Part shown: positions 1-10,989 of the stretch, piece after piece
How positions within the stretch are numbered: position 1 is the first letter of the stretch
Layout of the letters: each line of letters begins with the position of its first letter
Assembly: GCA_905182995.1 (NCBI GenBank)
Contig: CAJJDP010000127.1
Coordinates: 245,095 to 309,094 of the forward strand
Direction of reading: 5' to 3'
DNA: 64,000 bases
Source of the DNA: Paramecium octaurelia
Lineage: Eukaryota; Ciliophora; Oligohymenophorea; Peniculida; Parameciidae
Notes under the pieces: generated by a model
What the model was told of the DNA's origin: nothing
Database searches by the model: none
Seen by the model: the letters and a program-made list of their open reading frames with translations, nothing else
Program-made: the position numbers and the translations under genes

Positions 1-910
1 AATTATTAAAGGTAAATCAGAATAGTATTATTAATTACAATAGCAAGAAGATAACATCAACAATTACAAGGAGGAAATCAAGAAAGTGAATCATCAAATT
101 CAAGAGGCCAAATCAAGTCTGAAAAGTTTGGAAAGTAAATCTTAGAATGATGAGAACTTATCTTAGAACGATGAAATTGTATAAGAATGATGTTATATAA
201 TTAAAATCGTTAAATTTTTTATGATAGACTATAAAATAAAGAACCTGGAGGAGAGGATTTAGATCCAAGAATAAAATGTGGAACGCAAGATCTTCAAATT
301 GGAGGAGAGATTAAAGTAAATCAACCAGAAGTTTGACAGAATAGAATCATTGGGTGATAGGTTGGAATCTCTTAACAATCTATTTGATTAGTTAAAGTCT
401 AATTTCGACGCTAAGTTACAAGTATTTGATGACAAGATCTCTCATTTGGCAGGAAAGATTGGCAAACTTAAAATTGATAATACTTAACAACTTTATCAAA
501 TAATTAAAAAGTCATTCGAAGAAGCCAACTAGGATCTTTCAAAGATCAAGGCCCAAGGATATAAAAAATCAGAGGCATAATTGAGACAATCCAACATCAT
601 GGATTTATAAAAGAATGACAGATTGCGTTCAATAACTTAAGAAAAGAATCAGAATGAGGAAGACCTTTAAAAGAAACTCAAATCATAAATGATGGACAAA
701 TTCCAATTCACTCTATAGACCAAACAATCAGATGATACATAAATCCTGACTGAATCAAACAAAATATCCAATAAGAAACTAGAAACATTGACATTAGAGA
801 ACAGTAGTATACTTGATTAAACCCAGTCTCACGATCCCATCAACTCTAAGCTTAAGCATACAAATAGTACAATTTACATAAGAGAATAATTAAAAAACCT
901 TAGGAAATGA
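1..910 (+). CDS. Coiled-coil protein, C-terminal fragment
   Basis: The 5' end lies outside the window. The frame starts at base 2 and ends at TGA 908-910. The product is rich in Gln, Lys, Glu and Asn, with long heptad-like stretches (NLEERIQ, LKQINQKFDRIESL), so an extended coiled coil is likely. No catalytic motif is visible and the family is not recognised. The frame is broken once by TGA at 188-190. No intron of normal size for this genome repairs it, but removing the 45-bp TA-bounded segment 180-224 joins the two parts in frame (reading EIVDYKIKN). After that removal 287 codons are present. The alternative is two genes, with a second start at ATG 222, only 32 bp after the first stop and in the same frame. 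Confidence 0.6.
180..224. other. Candidate internal eliminated sequence, 45 bp
   Basis: The segment begins with TA at 180-181 and is followed by TA at 225-226. It is 45 bp long, contains an in-frame TGA, and its removal leaves one TA and keeps the coiled-coil frame. Known Paramecium IESs are TA-bounded with length peaks near 26-28 and 44-46 bp, so the size fits. The left end, TATAAGAA, agrees only partly with the IES consensus TAYAGYNR, and the right end poorly. A GT...AG intron reading would be 49 nt and out of frame, or 63 nt and far longer than any other intron here. Confidence 0.5.
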
Positions 911-959
911 ATTAATTTATATAATTATAATAATTATAGTTATAAAAATACTTAAAACA

Positions 960-1295
960 ATGATGGCTAATTAAATATATATCAAGGGTATTTAGTTCAT
1001 ATAATTGAGATCTCTCAGCTTCTACTAGAGGAGTATGGATACTTTGGAACTGTCAAGTACTTGAAGTATTTTACTTATGACATAATCTATGCTAATCAGT
1101 GTTGAAATTAAGAGATCGAAACTATTCATAACAAGCAATTGGGTTAGTAGGAACTTTAGATTCCATCCAAACTTGTATAATGATAGCAGAAATCATAAAC
1201 CAAAAAATACTTCAGGTTTATTATCAATTAAATCCTAGTAATTATTGATATAATAATCAGAGACAATACTAGAATTGATTAGGAATCCCCTTTGA
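960..1295 (+). CDS. Possible small Alba-like protein (tentative model)
   Basis: Two stretches look coding: one around 1000-1066 (reads ISQLLLEEYGYFGTVKYLK) and one from 1093 (reads KLRDRNYSQQAIGLV, then CIMIAEIINQKI). The second resembles the end of an Alba domain, a small RNA/DNA-binding fold, but the match is by eye. They lie in different frames and no GT...AG intron links them. Removing TA-bounded 26-bp segments at 1067-1092 and 976-1001, plus a normal 23-nt intron at 1238-1260, gives an 86-residue protein ending at TGA 1293-1295. The start is uncertain, and the region could instead be a relic. Confidence 0.35.
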
Positions 1296-1457
1296 TTGGA
1301 ATCAGAATTAATTTGACTTATAATCCAACATGAGTTAACCAGGATTATTAAACGAGAGAATAAGATCCTAGATATCAAGGTAACAATTAAAATGATTTCC
1401 ATTATTTTTTTGTTAAGATTTGCTCAAGTGAATTGTCAAACATTTCAAATTAAAAGT

Positions 1458-1673
1458 ATGATTACTTAAGATTCTGATTAGATTAAAAAAAGACAATTAT
1501 TAAAAAGAAAATAAATCAATGAAAATTAAGTTTAACAATAAACTACAACCATATGTAGAAGGTGTAGAATTTAGATTAGTGCTGATCAGAGAACATTTGT
1601 GTATAAATGCGATTTTTGTAGAGATGATGTAAGTAGATCAAAACTCAAAACAAGAGGGAATACTAGAAAATGA
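1458..1673 (+). CDS. Small zinc-ribbon protein (71 aa)
   Basis: Single-exon frame from ATG 1458 to TGA 1671-1673. Residues about 31-55 carry two CxxC pairs (ICRRC and KCDFC) spaced as in a four-cysteine zinc ribbon. The rest is basic and Gln-rich. Small ribbons of this kind occur in transcription, ribosome and nucleic-acid binding proteins, and the sequence does not say which. An in-frame ATG at 1392 would add a hydrophobic 22-residue leader, but a secreted zinc ribbon is less likely, so the later start is preferred. It lies 41 bp upstream of the PP2C gene on the same strand. Confidence 0.5.
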
Positions 1674-1714
1674 TGTTATAAAATAATTTTAAACAAATCA
1701 GCTACCTTAAATTA

Positions 1715-3110
1715 ATGTAAAAGTCTCTTATTTCTCCTAACAAATTATTTGAACATCTTGAAAAGAGAAGAGAATAGTTGAAACAGGCCAGTCTCAAATC
1801 TCCAATAATATCAGCAAATAAGTATCTATCATATAGTTCTATGGATTAGACACTCAATTCCAAATAATAGGAATAGTAAACAATTAATAGATGTCAAGAA
1901 GACCAGACCTAAAAGTAGTGTAGATTGTAACAATCTAAGTACTGTTTTCACTCAAAATACACATGTGCGTTAGAACAGCAAAATCATAGACTCTAAAGAG
2001 AATTCTAGTTAGTTATCTACTTGTGCCATGAATCTACTCAAAAAAATTAAATCTGAAAAACTGGTTAGACCTGCACGTGATCTGGTGTAATACAATAATT
2101 CAGATGTCAAAAAATAATACGAGCTTTTGTTAGATTTGGCGAAAAAACCTTTGATTCTTAAATTACTAAAATAACCTCGTTCTATTAGTAATCCTGAGAT
2201 ATTAGTACCCTAATATTACATCCAGAAGGCTCATGGATAATCTCAGGCTGGTATGTTGTATACAGGATAAACTAAAATAAATCAAGACACTTTCAAGTTA
2301 GTTCAAAAATTCTGTGGATAAGAGGATGATTGGTACTTTCAGGTTTCGGATGGCCATGGAACCTATGGTCATTAGGTTGCATAGTTTATTTATGAAGCTT
2401 TGCCGCAATTAGTAGAAAAAGAGCTAAAATAACTATAAAATTAATATGAAAAGAATAGATCAATACATCAAATTTTGAAATAATGTTTTACAAGGGCCAA
2501 TTAAGATTTGTTAAAAAGTGGAATTGATGTAACCTATTCTGGTTCAACTACTGTCGTTGTAGTTACCTTCAACAATGAATTACATTGTGCAAATATAGGA
2601 GATAGCAGAGCCATCATTGGAAGATATGATGGCAAACTCTCTGTTGTTGAATTATCAAAGGATCACAAACCTGATTGCTTCTTAGAATAGACACGAATAT
2701 TGAGTAGAGGTGGAAGGGTTCTTCCTTATAGCGATGAAGAGGGATAAGCAATTGGACCAGCCAGAGTTTGGACAATGCATGAGGATGTCCCTGGCTTAGC
2801 TATGTCTAGAAGTTTTGGAGATTATGTTGCTAGTCAAGTTGGTGTGATTTGCGAACCTGAAATTCTTAGACATTCCTTATAAGAATCTGATAAATTCGTC
2901 ATTGTTGCATCTGATGGTATTTGGGAGTATTATTCATTTTTAATTAGGTTTTTGTAAAACGATTTAGTTGTTCAAATTGTCTATGAATTTTATAAGAAAG
3001 GGGATGTGAATGGTGCATGTGTTAAATTAATATAGATTGCGAGAGAAGCTTGGCAACGAGAAGACGAAGTCATAGATGATATTACTCTAATTATAGGATT
3101 TTTTAAATGA
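1715..3110 (+). CDS. PP2C-family protein phosphatase (448 aa)
   Basis: Metal-dependent Ser/Thr phosphatase. Introns at 1822-1849 (28 nt) and 2927-2947 (21 nt) give 448 codons plus TGA 3108-3110. The N-terminal ~190 residues are polar and unrecognised. The catalytic domain follows with the family motifs in order: DGHG (~202), SGST (~266), GDSRA (~285), DGIWEF (~391, restored by splicing the 21-nt intron) and the terminal DDITLIIG. The Asp residues of DGHG, DGIWEF and DDIT are metal ligands in known PP2Cs, so it should be active. It has no signal peptide or membrane segment. A Jupiter-like gene converges on it with only 28 bp between stop codons. Confidence 0.9.
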
Positions 3111-3138
3111 TGACTTTAGTAATTTGTATAATTAACAC

Positions 3139-3398
3139 TCATCCAAACTAAATTTATGATCTGCCACCTGGAGGATTTCTTACTTTGACTGATGTTTTTG
3201 CATCCTATTGTTATTATTAAACAGGAGGTTGATTGACTTGTTTTCTTCCTAACGGTTGAGCTACTTGCTATTAAGGAGTGTAATCTCCCTTGAGGTTTTA
3301 AATATGGTATGTACAAATGAGATCGATGAATTTCCTCCAGGTGCTTGATGTAATCTAACTGATGGTTTATCTAATCCATATCCTTATATGTTATTCAT
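3139..3398 (-). CDS. Jupiter/HN1-like microtubule-associated small protein (77 aa)
   Basis: Minus-strand gene with ATG at 3396-3398, a 26-nt intron at 3289-3314 and TGA at 3139-3141. The protein carries the Jupiter/HN1 signature twice: KPSVRLHQAPGGNSSISFG near the N-terminus and SVKVRNPPGGRSQIQFG at the very C-terminus, separated by a Gln-rich linker. In animals this family (Jupiter, JPT1/HN1) binds microtubules and is otherwise disordered, so a cytoskeletal role is inferred. The reading depends on splicing, since the unspliced frame loses the second repeat. Both repeats sharing the PPGG...F-G pattern makes the assignment good despite the short length. Confidence 0.75.
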
Positions 3399-4368
3399 TT
3401 TTCAAAATTTTTAACTGTTATTTATATTATTTAATATTAAATGATGATTATATTTAGAATTTAACATAGCATTTTATACAATATCTTATTAAGTAATTAA
3501 GAAACATTTAATTAAGCCAATATGAGATATTAATTAGCGTAATCAACTATTTTCTATGAAAGAAAATATTAGATAACAACACTTAAGTTTTCAATTTCTG
3601 CTCTTTTCCTTTTAAATAAGAGTATTTTTTTATAAATGGGTACAAATTTCTTGAATTGATATGAAAGTCCAGATCTGTTTCATAAAAAAAGTTACCTAAA
3701 TTAAGAACTATTAAATAAAAGGGAAAAATCTAGAAGAACACATAAATGATAGTCATGCATTTAAGTTTAAAAAATAAACATTCTGAAGTTTAATAACAAA
3801 GAATTTTTAGTTACCTTTAAAGTTTATTGGCTTATTTCTCTTTGATATGAAGACACAAAAGATGTTGTAGGTGTTACAATTAATTATTATTAACAAAATC
3901 ACTTAGTATTAATCATAGCCATCTAATTTTGATAGACTTTGAACTAAAATGTAAATATTTAAGTAAGCATACAATAAATAGTTGCAATCCAACAATATTT
4001 GTTCATGGTTTGACTTGTTAAATGGTGAGGATAAGTTTACTTATAATAAGAGATGTATATTTGAGCTCTTAAACCTATGATATAAAAAGCCCTTCTAACC
4101 TTCTAATCTATAATATGATGATAGGGTAATCAAAATTCTGCCTTATTAAAAAAAGTATCTGTGGATCTGCTATTTGATGTGAAGTGCTGCTTTCAAAGAA
4201 AAATTGAAGTAATTTGTTATTCATTCAAATCTACAAAACTAATTCTTTGAAAAATAAATCCGTTCTTAAGAGGTAATTATTTATTTAAAAATAAGCAATA
4301 GATTGGGAAATAATTCAGAGAGGGAATTCTAAAGGGAAAAATAATTATATATAATTTATAATATATAA
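3399..4368. other. 970 bp without a solid gene; coding-like debris
   Basis: From ATG 3522 a frame with few TGA codons runs in the same phase as the downstream ubiquitin protease (ATG 4369). It includes a convincing piece at about 3990-4065 (reads ICSWFDLLNGEDKFTYNKR). At least five TGA codons interrupt it, and normal introns do not remove them all. It may be a decayed gene or a gene holding unrecognised interruptions. No minus-strand gene was found. Confidence 0.35.
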
Positions 4369-5612
4369 ATGCTTAAAGGCATAAAGAATCGAGGGAACAC
4401 TTGTTTTCTCAACTCTCTTTTGATTTGCCTATCTAAAAGCCTAGTTGTTAAGAAGGTCTAAGATGATTTATTTCAATAGTTTCTAATAGCGACACTTGAA
4501 TATTTAAATGAGTGTCATGATGCAAAAAACTTAGAATTGTTTTGGATTGAACTTCGAAAGAGATAGCCTACGCTATTTTCGTAGAATCCAGAAAATTAAG
4601 AACCCCAAGATGCTTTTGAAATTTTGTTATTTTTATTATCAGAGAGCAAACTATTAGATTACTGCTTAATTGTTAGTTAATCTCCTTATTGTGAAATCCC
4701 TGAACATAGGAATTGCATTTACATTCATCAAAGTTGGGTAAAAGACACTGTCTATTATATATGGGACTAAAATGTTGATATCAACAATTTAAAGCTATTG
4801 GCGGATGTGAATGATAATTCATAAAATATTAGATTGTTTAAGATGATACCTGGTTCTTCAGATTAATTCAATTGGCATTTAAATGATAAGATGGAAACTG
4901 ATTTGTTCACTTATCATGTAGAAACTTAGACTAATGAATATTTGTACAAGATTGAGTAAGATCTATAGAATTATATTAGAGAATTGTGTTATAATATGTT
5001 GAAAATGATGTCACGCAAACAATTGTGAGAACTCGATTTTTGTATTTAGAATAAGTTGTTACTTAACATTAATTATATTATCGACTTAGACAATAGTTAG
5101 AACAAACTCCAATTAATTTTGATGTTTACAGTGCTAATGGTTACATTAGTGACTAAAATGACATTTGGGAACCTGTTTCCCCACTTTATTTGGTTTTTAG
5201 AACAAAGGATCTAGATGAGTTTCTGTGGTGCAAATAATTGGATATTCCAAATTAAGTTTTAAATTATTAGAATTTCTTTAAATCAGATAAGCCCTTGTAA
5301 GTGGAAGGTTAATTGACTAATACATTAATATTGATACTATAAAGAAATGATATAGTAAAAAACACAAATCCTTATTTTTTAAGGTAGGAGCTAAAAGTTA
5401 AAGTAAATCAATTTTGAGTAATTAAATAGACAAGAATGTATGATTTAATGGGCATTTGTTGTCATTTAGGTGATGCTAAAGCTGGCCATTATGTAAGTTA
5501 CATCAAGAATATGAATATGTGGCAAATGTGGGATGATGAAAGAGTTGAAATGCGTAATATAGACTTTCAATGTATGCAGACAGCATATATTCTATTTTAT
5601 AAGTTGAGATGA
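4369..5612 (+). CDS. Ubiquitin carboxyl-terminal hydrolase, USP family (396 aa)
   Basis: Cysteine protease that removes ubiquitin from proteins. The N-terminus MLKGIKNRGNTCFLNSLL is the USP Cys box, with nucleophile C12. The His box appears near residue 354 as AGHYVSYIK, followed by WDDERV, which supplies the usual Asp/Asn position, and YILFYK at the end. About 396 residues is close to a bare USP catalytic core. A 27-nt intron (5402-5428) is needed before the His box. A second interruption near 4958-4990 shifts the frame by 26 nt and can be read as an intron ending GAG or as a TA-bounded 26-bp segment (4964-4989). Substrates cannot be inferred. Confidence 0.85.
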
Positions 5613-5936
5613 TGAGAGGACATAAATTTTATTAATATATTCATTAATTATAAAAACCACAGCTAGATTTCATATAATAATAGGGTTCCATACTTAATTA
5701 AAATTAAGAATACAATACATATATGTTGTTTCTGTAAAATTTATTGTCAATTAATCCTAAATCACTTACTTTTCAGAGAACATGATGGAGATTAATTAAT
5801 CAACAATGGATTTAATCTATCATTCCATTTCTATTTAAAATTATATTACAATTTCAACAAATCTTAATAATACTAATATGGATCAATGAAGAAAGGAATC
5901 GTCAAAATAGAAGTTCTAAGGCTTAAATATAGTTGA
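5612..5936 (+). CDS. Possible small unknown gene
   Basis: An open frame from ATG 5612, which overlaps the TGA of the ubiquitin protease by one base, runs 57 codons. A second coding-like stretch (reads NNGFNLSFHFYLKLYY) ends at TGA 5934-5936. Joining them needs a 31- or 43-nt intron with a weak donor, and both give a frame divisible by three. There is no recognisable domain. It could equally be untranslated spacer between the protease and the carbonic anhydrase. Confidence 0.3.
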
Positions 5937-6072
5937 TAACTACATTTATTACTGCACTCGCTTGATGGCAGAAATGCTAATATATTATAGTACTAAATAT
6001 ATCTATACATTAATTTGTAATTAATAAATACTTTTATGTTCTAAGAACAAAAAATAATTATTTAAATTAAAG

Positions 6073-7107
6073 ATGATTCTTGCATTAATTCTTCTGATAT
6101 GTGCATTTGATTCGGTCTTGGCCCAGAGAACCTACTGCCAATTGCCAGATCCAATTTTTAATGATGGCGTAAAAAATTCAACTTGGGGTGATACAGATCC
6201 TTCTGATTGGAATTATTTGAACTCTAATGATTGGAAATGTACTTTATTTGCGTTAAGAGTGTAGCCAAGGTTGTTACATGTGGTGCTAGCTTTTAATCTC
6301 CCATAAACATAATAACGACAGCAGCCACAAAAGAAAGTACGTTCCCAGCAATTAATTATATATTGAAGTCTTCAACCAAAAATTACTTTGAGGCTCAGCG
6401 TATATCTCTTAAAATAATATTTCAGGGGATTATACCAAAGAATTAGAGGGAGAGTACGATTTCATCACTGCATATGATTTATCCAATTCACAATACAAAT
6501 ACTACGCTAGGCAGTTCCATATTCACACACCTTCTGAACATTAAGTAGATGGGAAAAACTTTGATTTAGAAGTTCATTTCGTGCATCAAGTACACTTTTC
6601 AATTTATCAGGCTGTTGAAGATGGTGAATAGAGTTGTAATGACATTAGAAACAAACTGACTGTCTTTGGACTGCTCTTCCAACAGTCCAACACTGCAAGC
6701 GATTATGAAGTATTCAAGCCATGGTTTGATGACACCGTGAATAGAGTTACATCCTTTGATATGAAGTAATCACTCCCTATAACAAAGTGACTTCTTCCAA
6801 AAAATGACTGACAAAACCTATTATCACTACACAGGCAGTCTCACGACTATGTATATTCTCAGAAACTAACAATAGACCTTGCTCTTAAACAGTTAACTGG
6901 TATGTTTTTACATCCCCCTTGCCTATCTCTAAATCGCAATTCAAACAATTCCAAGATTTCCTTGACAATGATGATTTCTTCCCTAATAAAGCCAACAATC
7001 GTCCCGTCCAAAATCTTAATGGACGTACCTTATACAAAGGAGTAAATTTATTCGACTAAGTCCTAGACGGCCTCTTTCAATGGAGTGACATCCCTTCCTG
7101 TTATTGA
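6073..7107 (+). CDS. Secreted alpha-type carbonic anhydrase (304 aa)
   Basis: Interconverts CO2 and bicarbonate. A signal peptide is clear (MILALILLICAFDSVLA), so the enzyme should enter the secretory pathway. Five introns (26, 26, 21, 22 and 25 nt) assemble the alpha-CA core: CGASFQSPINI (~65), QFHIHTPSEH (~133, two of the three zinc His), LEVHFVH (~150, the third), GSLTT-PC and the late NNRPVQNLNGR. All zinc ligands and the substrate-pocket Thr are present, so activity is expected. The protein ends about 35 residues after NGR, with no membrane anchor. Unspliced, the gene shows only a 63-codon frame, so it is easily missed. Confidence 0.92.
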
Positions 7108-7563
7108 AGCCTCTTGGAGCTCCATCATCCAGATGGCTTTGCTATTATTAGTCTAATTGATGATAACGATATGACATAAAATTCTATAGATGATCTATTA
7201 TTTTCAAATGTATAATTTAAATTAACCAAATAATCAATCACGTGGGCAAGAATCATACACATCAGTAAATAGCAAAGAAATATATTCAGAATCTTCTATT
7301 ATTAAAATTCGTTAATTCACAATTATTGGTTATAATATAAAATAAAATGATTTTCAATTAGACACTTTTTATTCAAAAATTATAAAGCCTTGTGAGGTAT
7401 AAATGGGTTGGTGATAAGACCAAATATTGTAAGAGAGATTAAAAGAAATTTATATTATTTGAACTTAAATTTATTCTTCATAAATATCATGTAAATTAGA
7501 AGTAATATACTTTTTTAATAATGAAGAAATAAGGAATATAATAATTTAATATGTATTAAAATA
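7108..7563. other. Intergenic, nothing recognised (456 bp)
   Basis: AT-rich spacer between the 3' ends of the carbonic anhydrase and the aspartyl protease, which converge here. No spliceable frame on either strand and no repeat. Confidence 0.5.
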
Positions 7564-9012
7564 TCAATTTTATACTGCTTTTATAAAACCAACCCTTCTT
7601 GGTTCCTAATATTAGTCAATACATAAATATATACATCCTAAATGAAATGAGTGTAGTATTCTCTAATGAACAGATCCCCTAAGATTGAAACTTTTTGATC
7701 AAAAGGTGCAATCATCAAATAGCATTCGAAAAATGAACATAAGAGATACTTATCAGGTGTAATTGTAAATACTTTGCCACATAAACTAACTAATAGAATA
7801 AACATAAAAACAATACTTTCGAAGTTGGGATATTCATCAATATCTGCTTGATCACATTAGGTTATTCCTTCGAATTGCAGACTGTCAAAACACTTAATTC
7901 CAAAATCTTGTAAGTACTCAACCAATCTCTAATGATCCTTTTCATATAAGACTATTAGTGAGGTTCCTGAATCTATAACGAAAAGAGATGTGTATAAAAT
8001 ATCGCTCTTTTCATCTTAGGCATTATGGACTGGCTGAATAGATTTTAATGTTCTCCTTGTATCGCCATCTTTCGATACAAATGCCACGTGATCTCCTTGT
8101 ATAGCCCAATACTTATTGTTTATCACTTAACAGTAATGCCATTAATCATTTGGATCTCCAAGACTATCTAATTGCCCACCTAAAATTAATTTAGATGACT
8201 CATCATCCTTAAGGTTTTCGTCTGTAAGGTAAATTGAAAATTCCTAACTTAGATAAATAACAAAAACCTTTTTTTCTATTTAATTTTGACTGAATAAATT
8301 ATCAATTAATGTTGGATATCCATCACTCAAAGTATCAAAGCCAAGTCCTGCTAAGCCATCTCCTTCAAATTTTTTTAATTCTGTTAATTCATCCAAAATT
8401 AACATAGTTTAATTTCGAATTAATAAAGAACCTATCTTCAAATTCTCAACCATAAACTACGCTTCAGCCTTACCAGTACCATATTATAATTTTATCTTCT
8501 TTTAAAGATATTTACAACTGTCTGAAGCCTCGCAATCAAAAAAATCTTTCACTCCTGCTTTTTTGCAAGTATGACAGTCACTTGAAGCCACCCATCTAAA
8601 TTAAATTATAAGGATTCTACGTATATGATGAGCCTGTATCAAACAAAACATCAAAGGTTTACTCTGGTTAACCTAACTCTATTTTACCAAAATACTGAGC
8701 ATTGTATGAATTTCTAATTGGGAGGATATTGGATATTTATTACCTTAATGGAATATAAGTGATCTAATAGGCGTATTAAAGTCTGTCGAGATGGTCTAGA
8801 AGAGTATTTTAATTTTTAATTTGTTGTTTGTCTTCGCGACTCAACTCAAAGGATATTTTGGTGTCTGCATGTAGAGTCGATTTGATAGCATCTTGAACTC
8901 TTTAACCTTTTTAGACCAAGGGTATATGCATTAAGTTCGACTTTCTGGGTCTGATTTATCTGGAGAAGGTGCAGGAGATTATTAAAGCAAATAGTATTAC
9001 TTTTATATGCAT
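7564..9012 (-). CDS. Pepsin-like aspartyl protease (445 aa)
   Basis: Minus-strand gene starting at ATG 9010-9012 and ending at TGA 7564-7566, with four introns (30, 25, 27 and 29 nt). A hydrophobic leader (KVILFALIISCTF) marks entry to the secretory pathway, and a propeptide of about 90 residues follows. The two catalytic motifs are intact: LFDTGSSYTWV near residue 115, completed by splicing, and FVIDSGTSL near 331. The C-terminal lobe ends SILGDLFIREYY...RRVGFIKA as in pepsin/cathepsin D enzymes. A lysosomal or phagosomal digestive protease is the likely role in a bacterivorous ciliate; this is inference from the family. Both Asp residues are present. Confidence 0.92.
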
Positions 9013-9211
9013 GCCAATTATAATAATAAAAATTCGAAAATTTTAATAGTGATTATTATTATGAATATTTGGAGTGGGATTGTAACAGAAAGGGTTTGTT
9101 TTGTGATCGCTTGTGCGTTGCTCAAAGAATTACATATTTTGGTTTATTTTTTTTAAGTTTTATACTTTATTATGAAAATACTTAATTCACAATTCAAAAG
9201 TATTTGTGAGC

Positions 9212-9559
9212 TCAATCAAATAGTTCAACTTCTTGAATGAAGGCTTCAGAATCAAAAGACGAGATAAGATTTTCAAGTTCCTTAAATTTTTCATCTCTTG
9301 TCATTGGATTATGAGGCCTTTCGTGATATAAGGCTTCGAAGGTTTGGAGTCTATTAGTGTTCGTGATGATTACATACAAAACCTTCTGAGGACTTTACGA
9401 ATGGGCTTATAAAAATGGCTCCTTTGAAGTGCTATCCCAGAGAATGTTAGATTTTGAACCTTATTTACTAGAACGAGATGCACTATACTGGAGTCGTAAT
9501 GGTATTGGTGTATATATGATGGAAGAGTTGAGGGATTTAGGTGTTTTCTAATTAGACAT
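9212..9559 (-). CDS. Small unknown protein (106 aa)
   Basis: ATG 9557-9559 to TGA 9212-9214. An intron of 27 nt with good consensus ends (GTATGT...TAATAG) is likely. It is a multiple of three without a stop, so the unspliced 115-codon frame is also open. The protein is Ser-rich at the N-terminus and acidic at the C-terminus (KELENLISSFDSEAF). No signal peptide, membrane segment or known domain. It is transcribed towards the aspartyl protease, whose start lies 200 bp away on the same strand. Confidence 0.6.
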
Positions 9560-10027
9560 ATTATATTTAATTTTAATGAATAGGAATGAGATTAATATTG
9601 GATACCGCTAATATATTTATTTACCAAGGGATTGAATCTAACTAGACAGGAACACTTGGTTGTGAACTCTCCGCTCATCAAAATATTTTATTAAAGATAA
9701 TTAAATATATTTTATATAAAGATTTAATTGCAGATATATTTGAAACTTTGACTGACATCAAAAATCTATTTAATTCTACTATAATGATCTACATTGGATG
9801 CCATTTCTAAATGAGATGTACACAATTTCAGATTTTGCTTTAGTGTTTCAATGAAAAGACAAATTTGAAGGATGTTTTTGTTCCATTTTCGGATTGAGAA
9901 GAACTGAAATTTGTGAGGATAACCCCAGCGACTTCTAAAGTTGGGAATAAAAAATAATATTAAAAATAAAATCAAATTATTCTCATCTGGTAAACAAAGT
10001 TGTCAGAATTGATTTTTAATTTAATTA
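9560..10027. other. Intergenic, no supported gene (468 bp)
   Basis: Divergent spacer between a minus-strand gene and the plus-strand gene at 10028. A 69-codon minus frame at 9766-9975 is hydrophobic and Asn/Lys-rich, with no homology that I recognise and no intron context. It is treated as chance. Confidence 0.45.
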
Positions 10028-10989
10028 ATGGGATCTTGTCAACATTTGTGCAGATAATAACATGCTGTGGAGTAGGAAATCACAATACAATAAAAACTCA
10101 AGTAAAGGAAAGAATCTGATAAGGACTCAAGGACCAATCATATTTGCTCTCAAAAAGGAGAGTTAGATGAACTGGTCGGAGAAGAATTCAAGTCACCCAA
10201 AGAGATCAAATAATTCAGCAAACGAATTTAAAATCTCGAAATATAGGGGGACCGAAAAAACAGATTTATGCATGATATCGAAGAAGAAATCAAGTACATC
10301 ATCTAGAAAAAGTATGTCATCAATCATAGTCTAGTATTTAGGAGGAGTAAGAAAATTTGAAACGTATTCAATAAATTTATGAACAAGAACTTGAACTTCA
10401 GAGGAAAGAATTAATTAAAAAATAAAAAGAATAATTAGATAACTAATTTTCATTTTAAAATTCCATTATTTAATCAAATGACCACTAAAATGCAAATCCA
10501 TTCCAACCTAAATCAACCTCCTAATTTGCCCCTAAAAGAAATGATAATGATTCAGTGTCCCAAAAATCTTAAATCTCCAAAACTCCAACCCCTCCTTGCA
10601 AGGATAAATCTATTTCATCCCAATCAGATATTATGAGAAAAAGTGCTTTAAAGAAAATTATCCAGGCCAGAGAAGAATTAGCCAGTAATAATGCAAGTAA
10701 AGGTTCATCCAAAAAAAAAATGATGCTTGATGCCTACGAAAAAATGTTTAGCGAATTCTTTTCAGCCGATGAAAAAGGATCAAGCAGCTATAGCAAAACA
10801 CAAAAGAGTCATAAAAGTATCTTAAAAAATAGATCCTTAACACATCGCAGTTTCTCTGGTAGTAAATCAATTAAGTCAACTCATACTGCTGTCAAAAAAT
10901 CAAAAAAAGTGAGGTTCTCTAAAGAAACCAATTTCAGCTATGAAAGAAAAGGAATCGAAAAGAAAAAGAAAAAATTTTGGGATTGGTGA
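10028..10989 (+). CDS. Putative N-myristoylated basic coiled-coil protein (312 aa)
   Basis: ATG 10028 to TGA 10987-10989 with a 23-nt intron at 10312-10334. The start MGSCQHLC has Gly2 plus Cys4 and Cys8, a plausible myristoylation and palmitoylation site, so membrane attachment is inferred. The middle is a Gln/Lys/Glu coiled coil (about residues 80-140), followed by a Ser/Thr/Pro-rich region and a very basic C-terminus (KKSKKVRF, then GIEKKKKKFWDW). Many Ser residues stand next to Lys/Arg and could be phosphorylated. No known family. Confidence 0.7.

Noticed and set aside
179-241. A 63-nt intron bridging the break in the first gene
   Set aside because: It keeps the frame, but every other intron here is 17-35 nt, and its AAG end is inside coding-like sequence.
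9766-9975. 69-codon minus-strand frame
   Set aside because: Hydrophobic, biased composition, no start or splice context, no motif; chance in AT-rich spacer.
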